Below are positions 17,629 through 27,439 of a DNA stretch of 44,303 nt, in pieces (within the stretch, counting starts at the first letter, position 1; every line of letters starts with the position of its first letter). Position numbers and translations under genes: made by a program. Source of the stretch: Bacteroidota bacterium (GTDB taxonomy: Bacteria; Bacteroidota; Bacteroidia; Chitinophagales; Saprospiraceae); contig JAHEAQ010000003.1 of assembly GCA_024642705.1 (NCBI GenBank), positions 103,067 through 147,369 of the forward strand. The letters run 5' to 3'. Below the pieces are notes generated by a model. It was not told where the DNA came from. It was given only the letters and a program-made list of their open reading frames with translations, and searched no databases.

Positions 17629-20103
17629 TTAATTAATTACTTCTTCTTCAAAACCGCTTTGAATTTTTGATTTTTGTCCTTGTCGAATAATTTCATCATA
17701 AACATTACAATCAATTTCAATGTCTAGTTTTCCTTCCGGAACTGGAAATCTTTTGAATTTATCAAATCCAACTGTTGGATCTGCTTCAATTTTCTTTAAG
17801 AAATTTGTAAAGCATGGTCTTGCCATTACGCCACCTTGTCCATCTGCAAGTGTTAAAAATCTAATCCAGGGACTTTCTCCACCTACCCAAGTTCCTACCA
17901 CTAAATCCGGAGTAACTCCCATGAACCAGCCATCCACATAATCATTGGTAGTTCCGGTTTTTCCTGCTATTTCTGTAGTAAATTGTGGCTGTATTACAGA
18001 AGCTGCATATTTAAGCATGTCCACCATTACATAGTTATAATTTTCAGGAAGTGCAATTCTCTGTTCAGGAATGGCAGAATAAATTATTCTACCATTTTTA
18101 TCTTCAATCTTGGTAACAAAGATGGGTTTATTATATACTCCATTATTAGCAAATGTGCTGTATGCCCCGGTCATATCCATTAATGAAAGTTCTGCTGTTC
18201 CCAAACAAATTGAAGGTTGTTGTGGTATCTTTTCCTTAGGTATTCCCATATTCTCAGCCAAATTTCGAACAACTTCTACATTTCCCAATTCTTTCATTAA
18301 CCACACAGAAACAGAATTTTTAGATTGTTTCAAACCTTCATATAAAGTCAAATTTTCTCCTGAAAATTTTCCATTTGCATTTCCGGGCTCCCATTTTTTT
18401 AGTAGTCCAAATTTGCTATCACCTGGAGCAATGCTGTATTGCATATCTTTGACTTTCCAGCATGGAGACATGGCGTTACTCAAAATTGCTGTACCATAAA
18501 TAAATGGCTTAAATGTTGATCCAACCTGTCGATTTGAGCCAATATGGTCAAATTGAAAATAATTATGATCTACACCACCAACCCAAACTTTAACTTCTCC
18601 AGATTCTGGGTCCACAGCCAACATTCCTGCTTGAAGATGCATTTGGTGGTACTTTATAGAATCTAAAGCAGTCATTATGGTGTCCGTTTCGCCTGCGGCA
18701 TTATACGCAAAAACCTTCATTTTCCTTTTCTGGTTGAAGTCGCCTTTTGCCTCATTCTGAAGAATCAACCATTGCTTCTTCAAAGGTTGCCAAAATTCAC
18801 TTCCCATGATTTCCTTATACATTACAGACTGATTCCTTGATATGATTTGTTTATCCACTAAACCTGCCAAATAACCTTTTTCAGATTCATCCTTTAACAT
18901 CCTAAGAATATCCACATCTAAAAGTCTGGCCCCCTTAAATTGATCCATAATATCCCCATAGACTTTTGCCATGTGCTTATCTTTCAGCAGCTTGAACCGA
19001 CCTGAATTTCTTACCAGACTGTTCAATGATTCTCTTCTGATTCTTTCTTGATTTTCATCTGCATCATAAGTCCAAGGATCCCTATTTGCCCAAATTTTGA
19101 AATATTTTTTCTGTAATTCCTTCATGTGGTCTTTTACCGATTCCTCAGCATAAGCTTGCATTTTTGAATCTATGGTTGTATATACTTTTAATCCATCAAG
19201 ATAAATATTATAGTTTCCACCTCCTGGCTTTCTGTATTTGGGATCATCTAGGGTCATTTTCAACCATTTCGTAAGTTCATTTCGGAAATGCGGAGCCAAA
19301 CCTTCAGAATCTTCTTGCCTTTTGAAATGCGAAAGGTCGATTGGTGTGCCTTTCAAATTATTGTAATCATCCTCCGTAAGAAATTTAGCTTTTCTCATTT
19401 GGCTTAGAACGACAGCTCGCCTCCTACTGGCATTATCAGGGTTCATTTTGGGATTGTAATAAACTGGATTCTTCAACATCCCAATAAGGACAGCGGCCTC
19501 TTCAGGATTCAAGTTCTTCTGGTCCTTTCCAAAGTAGGTATTTGCAGCTGCACTTATTCCAAATGAATCATATATAAAATCGAATTTATTCAAATACATA
19601 GCAAGAATCTCTTCTTTGGTATATCTTTTCTCCAACTGTACGGATATGATCCATTCTTGAAGTTTCTGATAAACTCTTTTTACAAAATTCTTAGAATAAT
19701 TTGTAAAAAATAGCTTGGACAATTGTTGTGTGATAGTACTTGCACCACCTTTCCTTCCCAAATAAACAAAAGCTCTTAAAGTACTTCTTACGTCAATTCC
19801 AATGTGCTTGAAAAATCGAATGTCTTCATTAGCAACAAGTGCATTAATGATGTGCGGATTAAGTTCCTCGTATGTGACCCAATCCCTGTTATATTTAAAG
19901 TATCTTCCTAATTCTTTTTGGTCACTAGTATACACTAAAGTGGCATACTCAAATTTTGGATTTTCGAGTTCATCTATTTCTGGTAATTCAGAAAAAGAAA
20001 TCATTACAAAAATAGCTGCTGCAAATAATATTGCAGTTACAGCCAATAGCCACATCCAAAAAACAAAAGCTCCAAAAGGCTTTTTTTCTATTTTTTTTGC
20101 CAT
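17629..20103 (-). CDS. Class A penicillin-binding protein (PBP1a-type)
   Basis: A bifunctional peptidoglycan synthase: a glycosyltransferase (GT51) polymerises lipid II and a transpeptidase cross-links the stems in the periplasm. A short cytoplasmic basic tail is followed by one membrane helix (about residues 13-35). GT51 motifs include NEDIRFFKHIGIDVRSTLRA and GGASTITQQLSKLFF. The transpeptidase has the active-site serine in GSTFKPFIYG (about residue 528), a SKNS motif, and KTGTTNDYVDGW (about 716). At 824 residues it is normal for the class, with a long linker around 330-450. The ATG at 20103 is preferred over the preceding TTG. A -7 box lies 47 bases upstream. Confidence 0.95.
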   Translation of the reverse strand: MAKKIEKKPFGAFVFWMWLLAVTAILFAAAIFVMISFSELPEIDELENPKFEYATLVYTSDQKELGRYFKYNRDWVTYEELNPHIINALVANEDIRFFKHIGIDVRSTLRAFVYLGRKGGASTITQQLSKLFFTNYSKNFVKRVYQKLQEWIISVQLEKRYTKEEILAMYLNKFDFIYDSFGISAAANTYFGKDQKNLNPEEAAVLIGMLKNPVYYNPKMNPDNASRRRAVVLSQMRKAKFLTEDDYNNLKGTPIDLSHFKRQEDSEGLAPHFRNELTKWLKMTLDDPKYRKPGGGNYNIYLDGLKVYTTIDSKMQAYAEESVKDHMKELQKKYFKIWANRDPWTYDADENQERIRRESLNSLVRNSGRFKLLKDKHMAKVYGDIMDQFKGARLLDVDILRMLKDESEKGYLAGLVDKQIISRNQSVMYKEIMGSEFWQPLKKQWLILQNEAKGDFNQKRKMKVFAYNAAGETDTIMTALDSIKYHQMHLQAGMLAVDPESGEVKVWVGGVDHNYFQFDHIGSNRQVGSTFKPFIYGTAILSNAMSPCWKVKDMQYSIAPGDSKFGLLKKWEPGNANGKFSGENLTLYEGLKQSKNSVSVWLMKELGNVEVVRNLAENMGIPKEKIPQQPSICLGTAELSLMDMTGAYSTFANNGVYNKPIFVTKIEDKNGRIIYSAIPEQRIALPENYNYVMVDMLKYAASVIQPQFTTEIAGKTGTTNDYVDGWFMGVTPDLVVGTWVGGESPWIRFLTLADGQGGVMARPCFTNFLKKIEADPTVGFDKFKRFPVPEGKLDIEIDCNVYDEIIRQGQKSKIQSGFEEEVIN

Positions 20104-20149
20104 CAATTATATAATTTGAATCAGTGCTTTATACAACCAGATCTTTGCT

Positions 20150-20157
20150 CAAATTTA
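20150..20157 (-). promoter_or_regulatory. Candidate -7 box for the penicillin-binding protein gene
   Basis: The minus strand reads TAAATTTG, an exact TAnnTTTG match 47 bases upstream of the ATG. TTTG-like bases upstream lie at only 13 bases spacing, shorter than usual. Confidence 0.33.
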
Positions 20158-20196
20158 AGTAAACTAACAACAAATATATTATAAAAAAATGTAATG

Positions 20197-21255
20197 TTAT
20201 ACTTTGTAGTAATCCAAAAGAGCTTCTTTGATAAAACTTTTTTCTGGAACAATATCAAAAACGGACTCGCCAATTTTATTTATTAACGAAAAATTCAATA
20301 AACCTTGTTTATTTTTCTTGTCTTTTATTAATTTTTCCAAAATACTTTCTTCATTATCAAGAGCATTCTGAAAATGAGGATATATTTTTAAAATATATTT
20401 TTTGATTTCTTGATATTCTCCTTTTGACAGTCCTGTCATTTTCATAGAAATATATGATTCCGTAATCATTCCAATACTAATAGCTTCTCCATGCAATAAA
20501 TAATCTTCGGAATTTAAATTTTCACTTTCTATTGCATGACCCAAGGTGTGCCCAAAATTCAAAATTTTTCTAAGTCCTCCTTCATATTTATCCTGCACTA
20601 CTACTTCTTTTTTAATTTGTACAGATCTATAGATTATATCTGACCACTCTATATTTTCCAAATTTTCAATCTGCTTTAACTCATCCCACATCTGACTATT
20701 TTGAATGAGTGCATGCTTGATGATTTCTGCAAAACCACTTCTTAATTGTCTGGCAGGAAGAGTTTTGAGAAATTGATCGTCAATCCAAACTGCCTTAGGA
20801 TCATCAATTACTCCAATCAGATTTTTAAAATCTTTGAAATCTATTCCTAATTTTCCACCTACTGACGCATCAACCTGCGATAGTAATGTAGTTGGCACTT
20901 GGATAAAATCCATCCCTCGCATAAATGTCCGAGCACAAAATCCTCCCATATCACCTATAACTCCACCGCCCAAATTGATCAATAAAGAATGCCTATCAAA
21001 ACCATTCTCTAACATATGGGACCATATTTCTTTGCAAGTTTCCAAATTTTTGAAATGCTCTCCAGATTTTATTTCAATGATTTGGAAATTAAATTCATGG
21101 ATATATTTTTGAAGAATTGGCAAACAATACAAGGCAGTATTTTCATCAACCAGAACTCCAATCTTTGAGTAATCTTTTCTGCTTAAAAGATTTCTAAAGC
21201 TATTCCAATCTTCGTTGATGTAAACTTGATAAGGATCACAATTGATTATTGGCAT
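20197..21255 (-). CDS. aroB: 3-dehydroquinate synthase
   Basis: AroB cyclises 3-deoxy-D-arabino-heptulosonate 7-phosphate to 3-dehydroquinate, the second step of the shikimate pathway, using NAD and a divalent metal. The 352-residue protein shows GGGVIGDMGGFCARTFMRG and IQVPTTLLSQVDASVGGK, GFAEIIKHALI, and the metal-ligand histidines in LNFGHTLGHAIE and HGEAISIGM. It is the last gene of a compact minus-strand unit that begins with the SAM hydroxide adenosyltransferase; only two bases separate it from the ABM-fold gene. aroA lies about 2.4 kb away on the other strand. Confidence 0.97.
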   Translation of the reverse strand: MPIINCDPYQVYINEDWNSFRNLLSRKDYSKIGVLVDENTALYCLPILQKYIHEFNFQIIEIKSGEHFKNLETCKEIWSHMLENGFDRHSLLINLGGGVIGDMGGFCARTFMRGMDFIQVPTTLLSQVDASVGGKLGIDFKDFKNLIGVIDDPKAVWIDDQFLKTLPARQLRSGFAEIIKHALIQNSQMWDELKQIENLENIEWSDIIYRSVQIKKEVVVQDKYEGGLRKILNFGHTLGHAIESENLNSEDYLLHGEAISIGMITESYISMKMTGLSKGEYQEIKKYILKIYPHFQNALDNEESILEKLIKDKKNKQGLLNFSLINKIGESVFDIVPEKSFIKEALLDYYKV

Positions 21256-21257
21256 TT

Positions 21258-21551
21258 TTAATTAAATTCTATCTTTTCTAAAGACCATGCGTGAGGTTTT
21301 TCTTCAAACCATGGTTTAATCGAACCCCAAATATCTCGAAAATATTGCGAAGATCTGTACTTTTCGAGTCCTTCTAATGAAGACCATTGACTATGGGTAA
21401 AAAAAAGACCTGGATCATGCTTATCTTGAAGTAATTCCAGCTTTTGACATTCTTTAAAATTTTCCATACTTTTCAAATGATTTTCAAAAAGATCTAAGAA
21501 CTCTTTTCTTTTATCAATTTTAAATTTCAATCTGACAATTCTTTCAATCAT
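21258..21551 (-). CDS. ABM-fold (dimeric alpha/beta barrel) protein
   Basis: The 97-residue product resembles the antibiotic-biosynthesis-monooxygenase family: a first strand (IERIVRLKF), a helix (FLDLFENHLKSME), a CQKLELLQDKHDPGLFFTHSQW strand pair, and a helix with LEKYRSSQYFRDIW. Such proteins form dimeric ferredoxin-like barrels and act as small oxygenases or stress proteins; no substrate can be assigned. It overlaps the end of the upstream SAM adenosyltransferase gene by four bases (ATGA arrangement) and is two bases from aroB, so co-translation is likely. Confidence 0.82.
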   Translation of the reverse strand: MIERIVRLKFKIDKRKEFLDLFENHLKSMENFKECQKLELLQDKHDPGLFFTHSQWSSLEGLEKYRSSQYFRDIWGSIKPWFEEKPHAWSLEKIEFN

Positions 21552-22321
21552 TGATAAAAATCAATTTGTATGGTTTCATCTTTCTTCAGACCTAGTAAAG
21601 CACTAGCATTTCCTTTATTTATTGCAATTTCTAAATATCCTCCAGAATTAAAAAAACAAAGAACATCGCCAATGGGAACATCACTATATTCGTTACTAAT
21701 GTATCGAATAGGATCATTTGGTTTGAAATAAATTCCAAAATCCCTATCTCTCCTTACTTTTTCAAATTGCTCTTTGGTAACGTTAACTATTACATTTTCA
21801 TATTGATCTATATGAATTACGGTAGCTCTGATTTGGGAATCATTCACAACTGGTTGAACAGAAATTTTCTTTTCAAGTTCCAATAAAGAGGTGCCCACCA
21901 TGTCCAAATCTTGAAATTCAATCAATTTACATCCTGCATTAGCCAATGCATTTTGTAAAGTATAATCATCCTCTGAATCATATGGCACTTGAACCATATC
22001 TCCTTCATATAGATCATCAAATATAAGAGTAAAAATCCCATTGTTGGGACCTACAAAATAATGCCCTTCCATTTCAAATGCAATAAATTCATTGCGCTCC
22101 GCAAAAAATAAATTGATGGCTACAATATGAACCGTCCCAATCGGAAACTGTTTCCAACAATTTTTAAGTAGAAACGCTCCCTCTACAATATTAAATGGCA
22201 TAACTTCGTGCGTAATATCTACAATCACTACTTCTGGATTGCGTTTTAAAATACAGGCTTTTAGCACTGCAACATAATGATCTTTCAATCCAAAATCTGA
22301 AATTAAACTTATTATTGCCAT
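21548..22321 (-). CDS. SAM hydroxide adenosyltransferase (DUF62 family)
   Basis: Members of this family hydrolyse S-adenosylmethionine to adenosine and methionine, and are related to fluorinases and chlorinases. Starting at the ATG at 22321 gives 257 residues opening with MAIISLISDFGLKDHYVAV, the canonical N-terminus with the SAM-binding aspartate. A TTG at 22360 would add 13 residues not expected in the family. Other family stretches are VVIVDITHEVMPFNI, FVGPNNGIFTLI, and the C-terminal domain with YENVIVNVTKEQF. It is the first gene of an operon with an ABM-fold protein and aroB. The biological purpose of SAM hydrolysis is unsettled. Confidence 0.9.
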   Translation of the reverse strand: MAIISLISDFGLKDHYVAVLKACILKRNPEVVIVDITHEVMPFNIVEGAFLLKNCWKQFPIGTVHIVAINLFFAERNEFIAFEMEGHYFVGPNNGIFTLIFDDLYEGDMVQVPYDSEDDYTLQNALANAGCKLIEFQDLDMVGTSLLELEKKISVQPVVNDSQIRATVIHIDQYENVIVNVTKEQFEKVRRDRDFGIYFKPNDPIRYISNEYSDVPIGDVLCFFNSGGYLEIAINKGNASALLGLKKDETIQIDFYQ

Positions 22322-22471
22322 AGTTGCATATTCTTCTAAATTGGGATAAATATATTTCAAATAATCTATAACTTAGCAGCTTTATAGCGATGATCATAAA
22401 ATTTGTTCTCTTTTATTTGCTTTACAAAGTTTATTCATCACAATCCAATTCAATTAAAACAATATAGAAAT

Positions 22472-23521
22472 TTGAATGAAATAATTCTTACAATTGATGG
22501 CGTTGACCCTCTAGATCTATTTGGTCAAAAAAACTCCAAATTAAACCTTTTAAAATTAGCATATCCAGATTTAACCATTCATGCAAGAGGAAATAATCTG
22601 AAAATTTCAGGTGATAAAAAACAATCTCAAGAAGCTAAAGCTCGTGTGGAAATGATGGTTAAATTGCTAAAAACCAATCAGGAATTAACTAGTTCTACAA
22701 TAAAAGATTTGTTAAATGGCGATAATCCGCTTTTGTACAAACTTGGTAATGGAAGTGATAACACTACTATTGTATATGGTCGAACTGGAAAACCGATTAA
22801 AGCCAAAACAAAAAATCAGAAAAAACTTGTTGAGCTTTCGGAATCCAATGATATTGTTTTTGCAATCGGACCCGCAGGCACCGGTAAGACTTATACTGCT
22901 GTAGCCTTAGCTGTAAGGGCCCTTAAAAACAAACTAGTTAAAAAAATTATTTTAACAAGACCCGCAGTAGAAGCTGGAGAAAATCTAGGTTTTCTTCCTG
23001 GCGATCTCAAAGAAAAAATAGATCCTTATTTAAGGCCATTGTACGATGCTTTAGATGATATGTTCCCATCCGAAAAATTAGCGCATTTTACTCAAAATAG
23101 GACTATTGAAATTGCTCCCTTAGCATACATGAGAGGTAGAACATTGGACAATGCTTTCATTATTTTAGATGAAGCTCAGAATACTACTTCTATGCAATTA
23201 AAAATGTTCTTGACAAGATTGGGACCTTCTGCTAAATGCATCATAACAGGAGATTTATCCCAAATTGACTTGCCAAAAAGACAGAAATCAGGACTCATTA
23301 CCGCTTTGGAAATATTATCATCTATCGAAGGTATTGGAAAAGTATTTATGACTCCAGATGATGTAGTTAGGCATAGATTGGTCAAACAAATCATAATTGC
23401 CTATGATGCAGAATCTGAAAGGCAAAATGCATTCGAAGACAAATTAAGAATCGAAAGACTCAAGAAATCAACGGATTCTCCTGAATCAGAAAGTCCAGGT
23501 GTCAAGATAGATACACCTTAA
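22472..23521 (+). CDS. PhoH-like ATPase
   Basis: A cytoplasmic P-loop ATPase of the PhoH family, often associated with RNA metabolism or stress. Walker A is GPAGTGKTYTA (Lys139), Walker B is FIILDEAQNT, and downstream are LGPSAKCIITGDLSQIDLP and VVRHRLVKQIIIAYD. The open frame extends to a TTG at 22403, but homologues begin at about the LTIDGVDPLDLFG stretch. I therefore place the start at the TTG at 22472, giving 349 residues; no in-frame ATG is available. The last 30 residues are charged and Ser/Pro-rich. It diverges from the SAM adenosyltransferase operon and is followed by aroA after 107 bases. Confidence 0.9.
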   Translation: MNEIILTIDGVDPLDLFGQKNSKLNLLKLAYPDLTIHARGNNLKISGDKKQSQEAKARVEMMVKLLKTNQELTSSTIKDLLNGDNPLLYKLGNGSDNTTIVYGRTGKPIKAKTKNQKKLVELSESNDIVFAIGPAGTGKTYTAVALAVRALKNKLVKKIILTRPAVEAGENLGFLPGDLKEKIDPYLRPLYDALDDMFPSEKLAHFTQNRTIEIAPLAYMRGRTLDNAFIILDEAQNTTSMQLKMFLTRLGPSAKCIITGDLSQIDLPKRQKSGLITALEILSSIEGIGKVFMTPDDVVRHRLVKQIIIAYDAESERQNAFEDKLRIERLKKSTDSPESESPGVKIDTP

Positions 23522-23592
23522 TTATTTCACATTGAATATTAAGTATTTCATTTGAAATTAGACCTCATCAGGAAAATGTTGTTGTGCTTTAT

Positions 23593-23600
23593 TATTTTTG
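23593..23600 (+). promoter_or_regulatory. Candidate -7 box for aroA
   Basis: TATTTTTG is an exact TAnnTTTG match ending 28 bases before the aroA ATG. No TTTG is found at the normal -33 distance, so support comes only from the -7 element and its position. Confidence 0.3.
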
Positions 23601-23628
23601 CCCTTCATCGTCTAAATAACTCATAAAT

Positions 23629-24903
23629 ATGAAGCAATATCTTGTCAAAAAAGATGATATTAGAATTAGTGGAACAATTAAATTAGATGGATCTAAAAGT
23701 TTGAGCAATAGAGCTTTGATTATTCAAGCACTTTGTGATCAAAATTTTAAAATAAGTAATTGTTCTTCAAGTGATGATTCTGAAACTTTAAAAATGCTGC
23801 TAGCTTCAAATAATGAAGTTTTAGACAGCCATCATGCTGGTACGACTTTCAGATTTTTGTGCTCCTACTTATGTCTTCAAAAAGGGAATCAAATTTTGAC
23901 TGGGAGTGAACGAATGAAACAGCGTCCAATTGGTCCATTGGTAGATGCGCTAAGAAAAATTGGTGCCGACATTTCCTATTTGGAAAACGAAGGATATCCA
24001 CCTTTAAAAATAGGTACCATAGATAAAGATAAATACAATAATAAGTTAGAAATTTCTGCTGGAATTTCTAGCCAATTTATTTCTTCATTATTATTAATTG
24101 CTCCGGTATTGTCCAAAGGTCTGGAAATTACATTGATCGGAGAATTAGTATCCAGACCTTATCTGGAAATGACATTAAAAATGATGGAATATTTTGGTAT
24201 TCAATGGGATTGGGATGGACAAGTAATTAAGATTTTACCTCAAAAATACGTGAGCAAAGACATAGAAATTGAAGCCGATTGGTCAGCTGCTTCATATTAT
24301 TATACTTTAGCGGCAATAAGTGGAAATGCAGAGATAAATCTGATTGGGTTAAGTGAAAATAGCCTTCAAGGAGACAGTAAAATCGCTCAAATTATGGAAG
24401 GTTTTGGAATTATTACCAGTTACCAGGGAAATATCATTTCATTAAAAACCGAAGGTAATTCACTTCAATTATTAGATCATGATTTTATTAAAGAACCTGA
24501 TATAGCACAAAGTGTTGCAGTTGCATGCGCCGGAGTAGGCAAAGTCGGAATTTTTACAGGATTAAAAACTTTAAGAATCAAAGAAACAGATCGAATTTTG
24601 GCTCTTCAAAATGAATTAATGAAAATAAATGTTTTCTTCAATAAAATGCCTCCAAAATTTACCAAGAAAACAAATGTCGAATATTATGTTGTCGAAGGAA
24701 AAGCGGATAGTAAAGGAACAATACCTGAATTCGACACTTATAAAGACCACAGAATGGCAATGGCATTTGCCCCCTTGGGATTGCTTTTTCCAATAATAAT
24801 TAATGAACCTGATGTAGTTTCCAAATCCTATCCAAAATATTGGTCAGATTTAAATAAATTAGGTTTTACAATTACAGAGATCAATCCACATTTAGGATCG
24901 TAA
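23629..24903 (+). CDS. aroA: 3-phosphoshikimate 1-carboxyvinyltransferase (EPSP synthase)
   Basis: AroA joins shikimate-3-phosphate and phosphoenolpyruvate to form EPSP, the sixth shikimate-pathway step. The 424-residue protein has the N-terminal LDGSKSLSNRALI (catalytic lysine and serine), the DSETLKMLLAS helix, AGTTFRFLCSYL, and GSERMKQRPIGPLVDAL. It also has EADWSAASYYY, the LRIKETDRILAL loop, and DTYKDHRMAMAFAPLGL. In class I enzymes the PEP-site loop reads GNAGT; here the equivalent is DSHHAGTTFR, a form seen in other Bacteroidota. It overlaps the end of the convergent OmpA-family gene by 23 bases. Confidence 0.96.
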   Translation: MKQYLVKKDDIRISGTIKLDGSKSLSNRALIIQALCDQNFKISNCSSSDDSETLKMLLASNNEVLDSHHAGTTFRFLCSYLCLQKGNQILTGSERMKQRPIGPLVDALRKIGADISYLENEGYPPLKIGTIDKDKYNNKLEISAGISSQFISSLLLIAPVLSKGLEITLIGELVSRPYLEMTLKMMEYFGIQWDWDGQVIKILPQKYVSKDIEIEADWSAASYYYTLAAISGNAEINLIGLSENSLQGDSKIAQIMEGFGIITSYQGNIISLKTEGNSLQLLDHDFIKEPDIAQSVAVACAGVGKVGIFTGLKTLRIKETDRILALQNELMKINVFFNKMPPKFTKKTNVEYYVVEGKADSKGTIPEFDTYKDHRMAMAFAPLGLLFPIIINEPDVVSKSYPKYWSDLNKLGFTITEINPHLGS

Positions 24904-26071
24904 TTTCAACTCTTTGATTCCTTTTTCTCCCTTCTTTGGATTTATTGGAAGCAATAGGTTTTCTTTTACCATAACCTCTAAATTCTACTCGGCTAGGAGT
25001 TATTCCCTTTCGTATAAGATACTGAGCAACTGATTTTGCTCTTGCTGTAGATAATCTGTCACAATAATCATCTTCGGGAGTATCATTGGTATGCCCACCA
25101 ATTTCGATTCTTACATTCGGATTTTCCTTTAAGAAATCATATACTTCATCTAATGCTTCATAAGAATCAGAATTAATAGAAGAAGTATCTGCTGCAAAAA
25201 AGAGTTTATTGATTTCTATGGTTTGCCCGGCTACTAGTGTTTCATTATTTAACTCTTGAGTGATAGTTTTTTCTTTTTTAGGGGCCACTGTAACTTTCGG
25301 TTGTTCTACTTTTGGTTTCACTGTAGTAGTTTTAGTAACTACTTTTTCAACTTTTGTAGGTTCTGGTTCAGGAGAAATAACAACTACTGCTTCATCAGGA
25401 CATGCAATTTGAGTAATATCCGATATATTATCAATCAAAAGATTTCCATTATAAGGAACCAACACTGGCGTTTTATAAAATGCTTCGAAAGTAATGTAAT
25501 AGACATTAGATTGAATTTTGAAATCAAATTTGTAATTCCTCCAATCCGTATTTGTAACCAATTCCGACTGATATAATATTTGTTTTTTGTCACAAGGTCT
25601 TAAACCACCATATACTCTTAGCACCAAAGCATTGGTTTGTGGTTTTACATCGTCATTAGCACTGATAGGTTGTCTATTCACATAATGTTCCGATCGCGCC
25701 AAATATAAATTTAAAGAATAACAATTACCTTCTTTCAAAGGCTCACTCAATAATTGACTTACAGATTCCCACGACTCATTTTCTCTAGCCACCAACCCAA
25801 TATACGTACGACCATCTTGGGCTTGTTTTCTCACATTGAAGAAATTGCCAGGATGTATGTCTGGTGGAGTTTCTCGAGGAAACATAATTCCCCCGCAGTC
25901 AATCCAACCTGGTGCAGAAATTCCATAAACTGAACCGCCAGCTCGAGGCTCACCCTCAAAAGATGGGTTTTTAAGTTGAATCACTTCATTTTGAGCTTGC
26001 ACTTGAATTGTCAACGTCCCAAAAACCAAAAGAAATAAGAAAAAAATATATTTGCGCAAATTCATAAGCAT
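24881..26071 (-). CDS. OmpA-family protein with C-terminal peptidoglycan-binding domain
   Basis: The 396-residue product has a signal peptide (about residues 1-26). An N-terminal beta-rich domain (about 30-220) follows, beginning LKNPSFEGEPRAGG and containing GWIDCGG and ESWESVSQLLSEP, of the type found in Bacteroidota cell-surface proteins. Then comes a low-complexity Pro/Lys/Thr linker (about 225-270) and an OmpA C-terminal domain (about 280-396). The peptidoglycan-binding core is IEIGGHTNDTPEDDYCDRLSTARAKSVAQYL followed by RVEFRGYGKRKPIASN (listed as two parts of one domain). It probably anchors the outer membrane to the cell wall. ATG codons at 26071 and 26065 are both possible starts. 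Confidence 0.88.
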   Translation of the reverse strand: MLMNLRKYIFFLFLLVFGTLTIQVQAQNEVIQLKNPSFEGEPRAGGSVYGISAPGWIDCGGIMFPRETPPDIHPGNFFNVRKQAQDGRTYIGLVARENESWESVSQLLSEPLKEGNCYSLNLYLARSEHYVNRQPISANDDVKPQTNALVLRVYGGLRPCDKKQILYQSELVTNTDWRNYKFDFKIQSNVYYITFEAFYKTPVLVPYNGNLLIDNISDITQIACPDEAVVVISPEPEPTKVEKVVTKTTTVKPKVEQPKVTVAPKKEKTITQELNNETLVAGQTIEINKLFFAADTSSINSDSYEALDEVYDFLKENPNVRIEIGGHTNDTPEDDYCDRLSTARAKSVAQYLIRKGITPSRVEFRGYGKRKPIASNKSKEGRKRNQRVEITILNVD

Positions 26072-26195
26072 AAATTATGTTCTTGTATTTTTTGGAAATA
26101 CTAATATGATAAAAATGAAATCATAATTATAATAAAAGCCACAAAACTATAAAAAAGTTGCTTTTTCAACTGGTTTAAGAAATTATTAACATCCA

Positions 26196-27416
26196 TTATT
26201 TAAATGCATTCAAGCCTGTCACATCCATTCCTGTGATTAATAAATGTATATCATGGGTCCCTTCATAAGTGATGACAGATTCGAGGTTCATCATATGTCT
26301 CATAATTGGATATTCTCCTGTTATTCCCATTCCACCATGAATTTGCCTAGCTTCTCTAGCAATTTCAATTGCCATATTTACATTATTTCTTTTTGCCATA
26401 GAAATTTGAGCTGCTGAAGCTTTTCCTTCATTTGCCAAAGTTCCTAATCTCCATGCCAACAATTGTGCTTTAGTAATTTCTGTAATCATTTCCGCCAACT
26501 TCTTTTGAGTGAGTTGAAACTGGCCTATAGGTTTACCAAATTGTTCTCTTTCTTTAGAATATTTTAATGCTGAGTCATAACAATCTAACGCAGCTCCAAT
26601 TGCTCCCCATGCAATACCATATCTTGCTTTTGAAAGGCAAGTTAATGGCCCTTTCAATCCTTGAACATTAGGCAATACATTTTCTTTTGGAACTCTTACG
26701 TCTTCGAAAACCAACTCTCCAGTTACAGACGCCCTCAATGACCATTTTCCATGAATTTGCGGAGCCGAAAAACCTGGCATATCTTTTTCAACTATTAAGC
26801 CTCTTATAATTCCTTCCTCATCTTTTGCCCAAACAACAGCAATATCCGCGACAGGGGAATTCGTTATCCACATTTTTGCACCGTTCAAAATGTATGAGTC
26901 ACCATCATCCTTTATATTTGTAACCATCCCGCTTGGATTCGAGCCATGATCTGGCTCAGTTAGTCCAAAGCAACCAATGTACTCTCCAGTTCCAAGTTTA
27001 GGTAAGTATTTCATTTTCTGTTCCTCACTACCAAATTTATATATTGGAAACATTACAAGCGACCCCTGCACCGATGCCATTGATCTTATTCCTGAGTCAC
27101 CTCGTTCTAATTCTTGCATAATTATTCCATATGCTATCTCATCCATTCCTCCTCCTCCATATTTCATTGGTAAACTCGGACCAAAAGCTCCGATTTCTCC
27201 TAATCCTTTGAATAAATGCACTGGGCATTCAGCATTATCTGCATAGTGCTCAATTATAGGCGAAACTTCTTGTTTGACCCAAGACCTTACTGCATCTCGA
27301 GCCAGCAAATGGTCTTCAGTCAGCAGCTCATCAACTCCATAATAATCGTGGCTTTCGTAAAGGTCAGTTTTGTTTGATATCTTGATGTTTTGACTATTCT
27401 CTTTTATGTGGCTCAT
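26196..27416 (-). CDS. Acyl-CoA dehydrogenase, glutaryl-CoA dehydrogenase-like
   Basis: An FAD-dependent acyl-CoA dehydrogenase of 406 residues. The FAD-binding stretch CFGLTEPDHGSNPSGM and the WITNSPVADIAVVWAK region match glutaryl-CoA dehydrogenases better than short-chain enzymes. The catalytic base is the glutamate in ITYEGTHDIH (Glu385). Glutaryl-CoA dehydrogenase oxidatively decarboxylates glutaryl-CoA to crotonyl-CoA in lysine and tryptophan breakdown. No other genes of that pathway are next to it, so the substrate is inferred from motif similarity only. The gene is monocistronic, with a -7 box 24 bases upstream. Confidence 0.9.
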   Translation of the reverse strand: MSHIKENSQNIKISNKTDLYESHDYYGVDELLTEDHLLARDAVRSWVKQEVSPIIEHYADNAECPVHLFKGLGEIGAFGPSLPMKYGGGGMDEIAYGIIMQELERGDSGIRSMASVQGSLVMFPIYKFGSEEQKMKYLPKLGTGEYIGCFGLTEPDHGSNPSGMVTNIKDDGDSYILNGAKMWITNSPVADIAVVWAKDEEGIIRGLIVEKDMPGFSAPQIHGKWSLRASVTGELVFEDVRVPKENVLPNVQGLKGPLTCLSKARYGIAWGAIGAALDCYDSALKYSKEREQFGKPIGQFQLTQKKLAEMITEITKAQLLAWRLGTLANEGKASAAQISMAKRNNVNMAIEIAREARQIHGGMGITGEYPIMRHMMNLESVITYEGTHDIHLLITGMDVTGLNAFK

Positions 27417-27439
27417 AAATTTCTTTTAATTTCTTCCTT

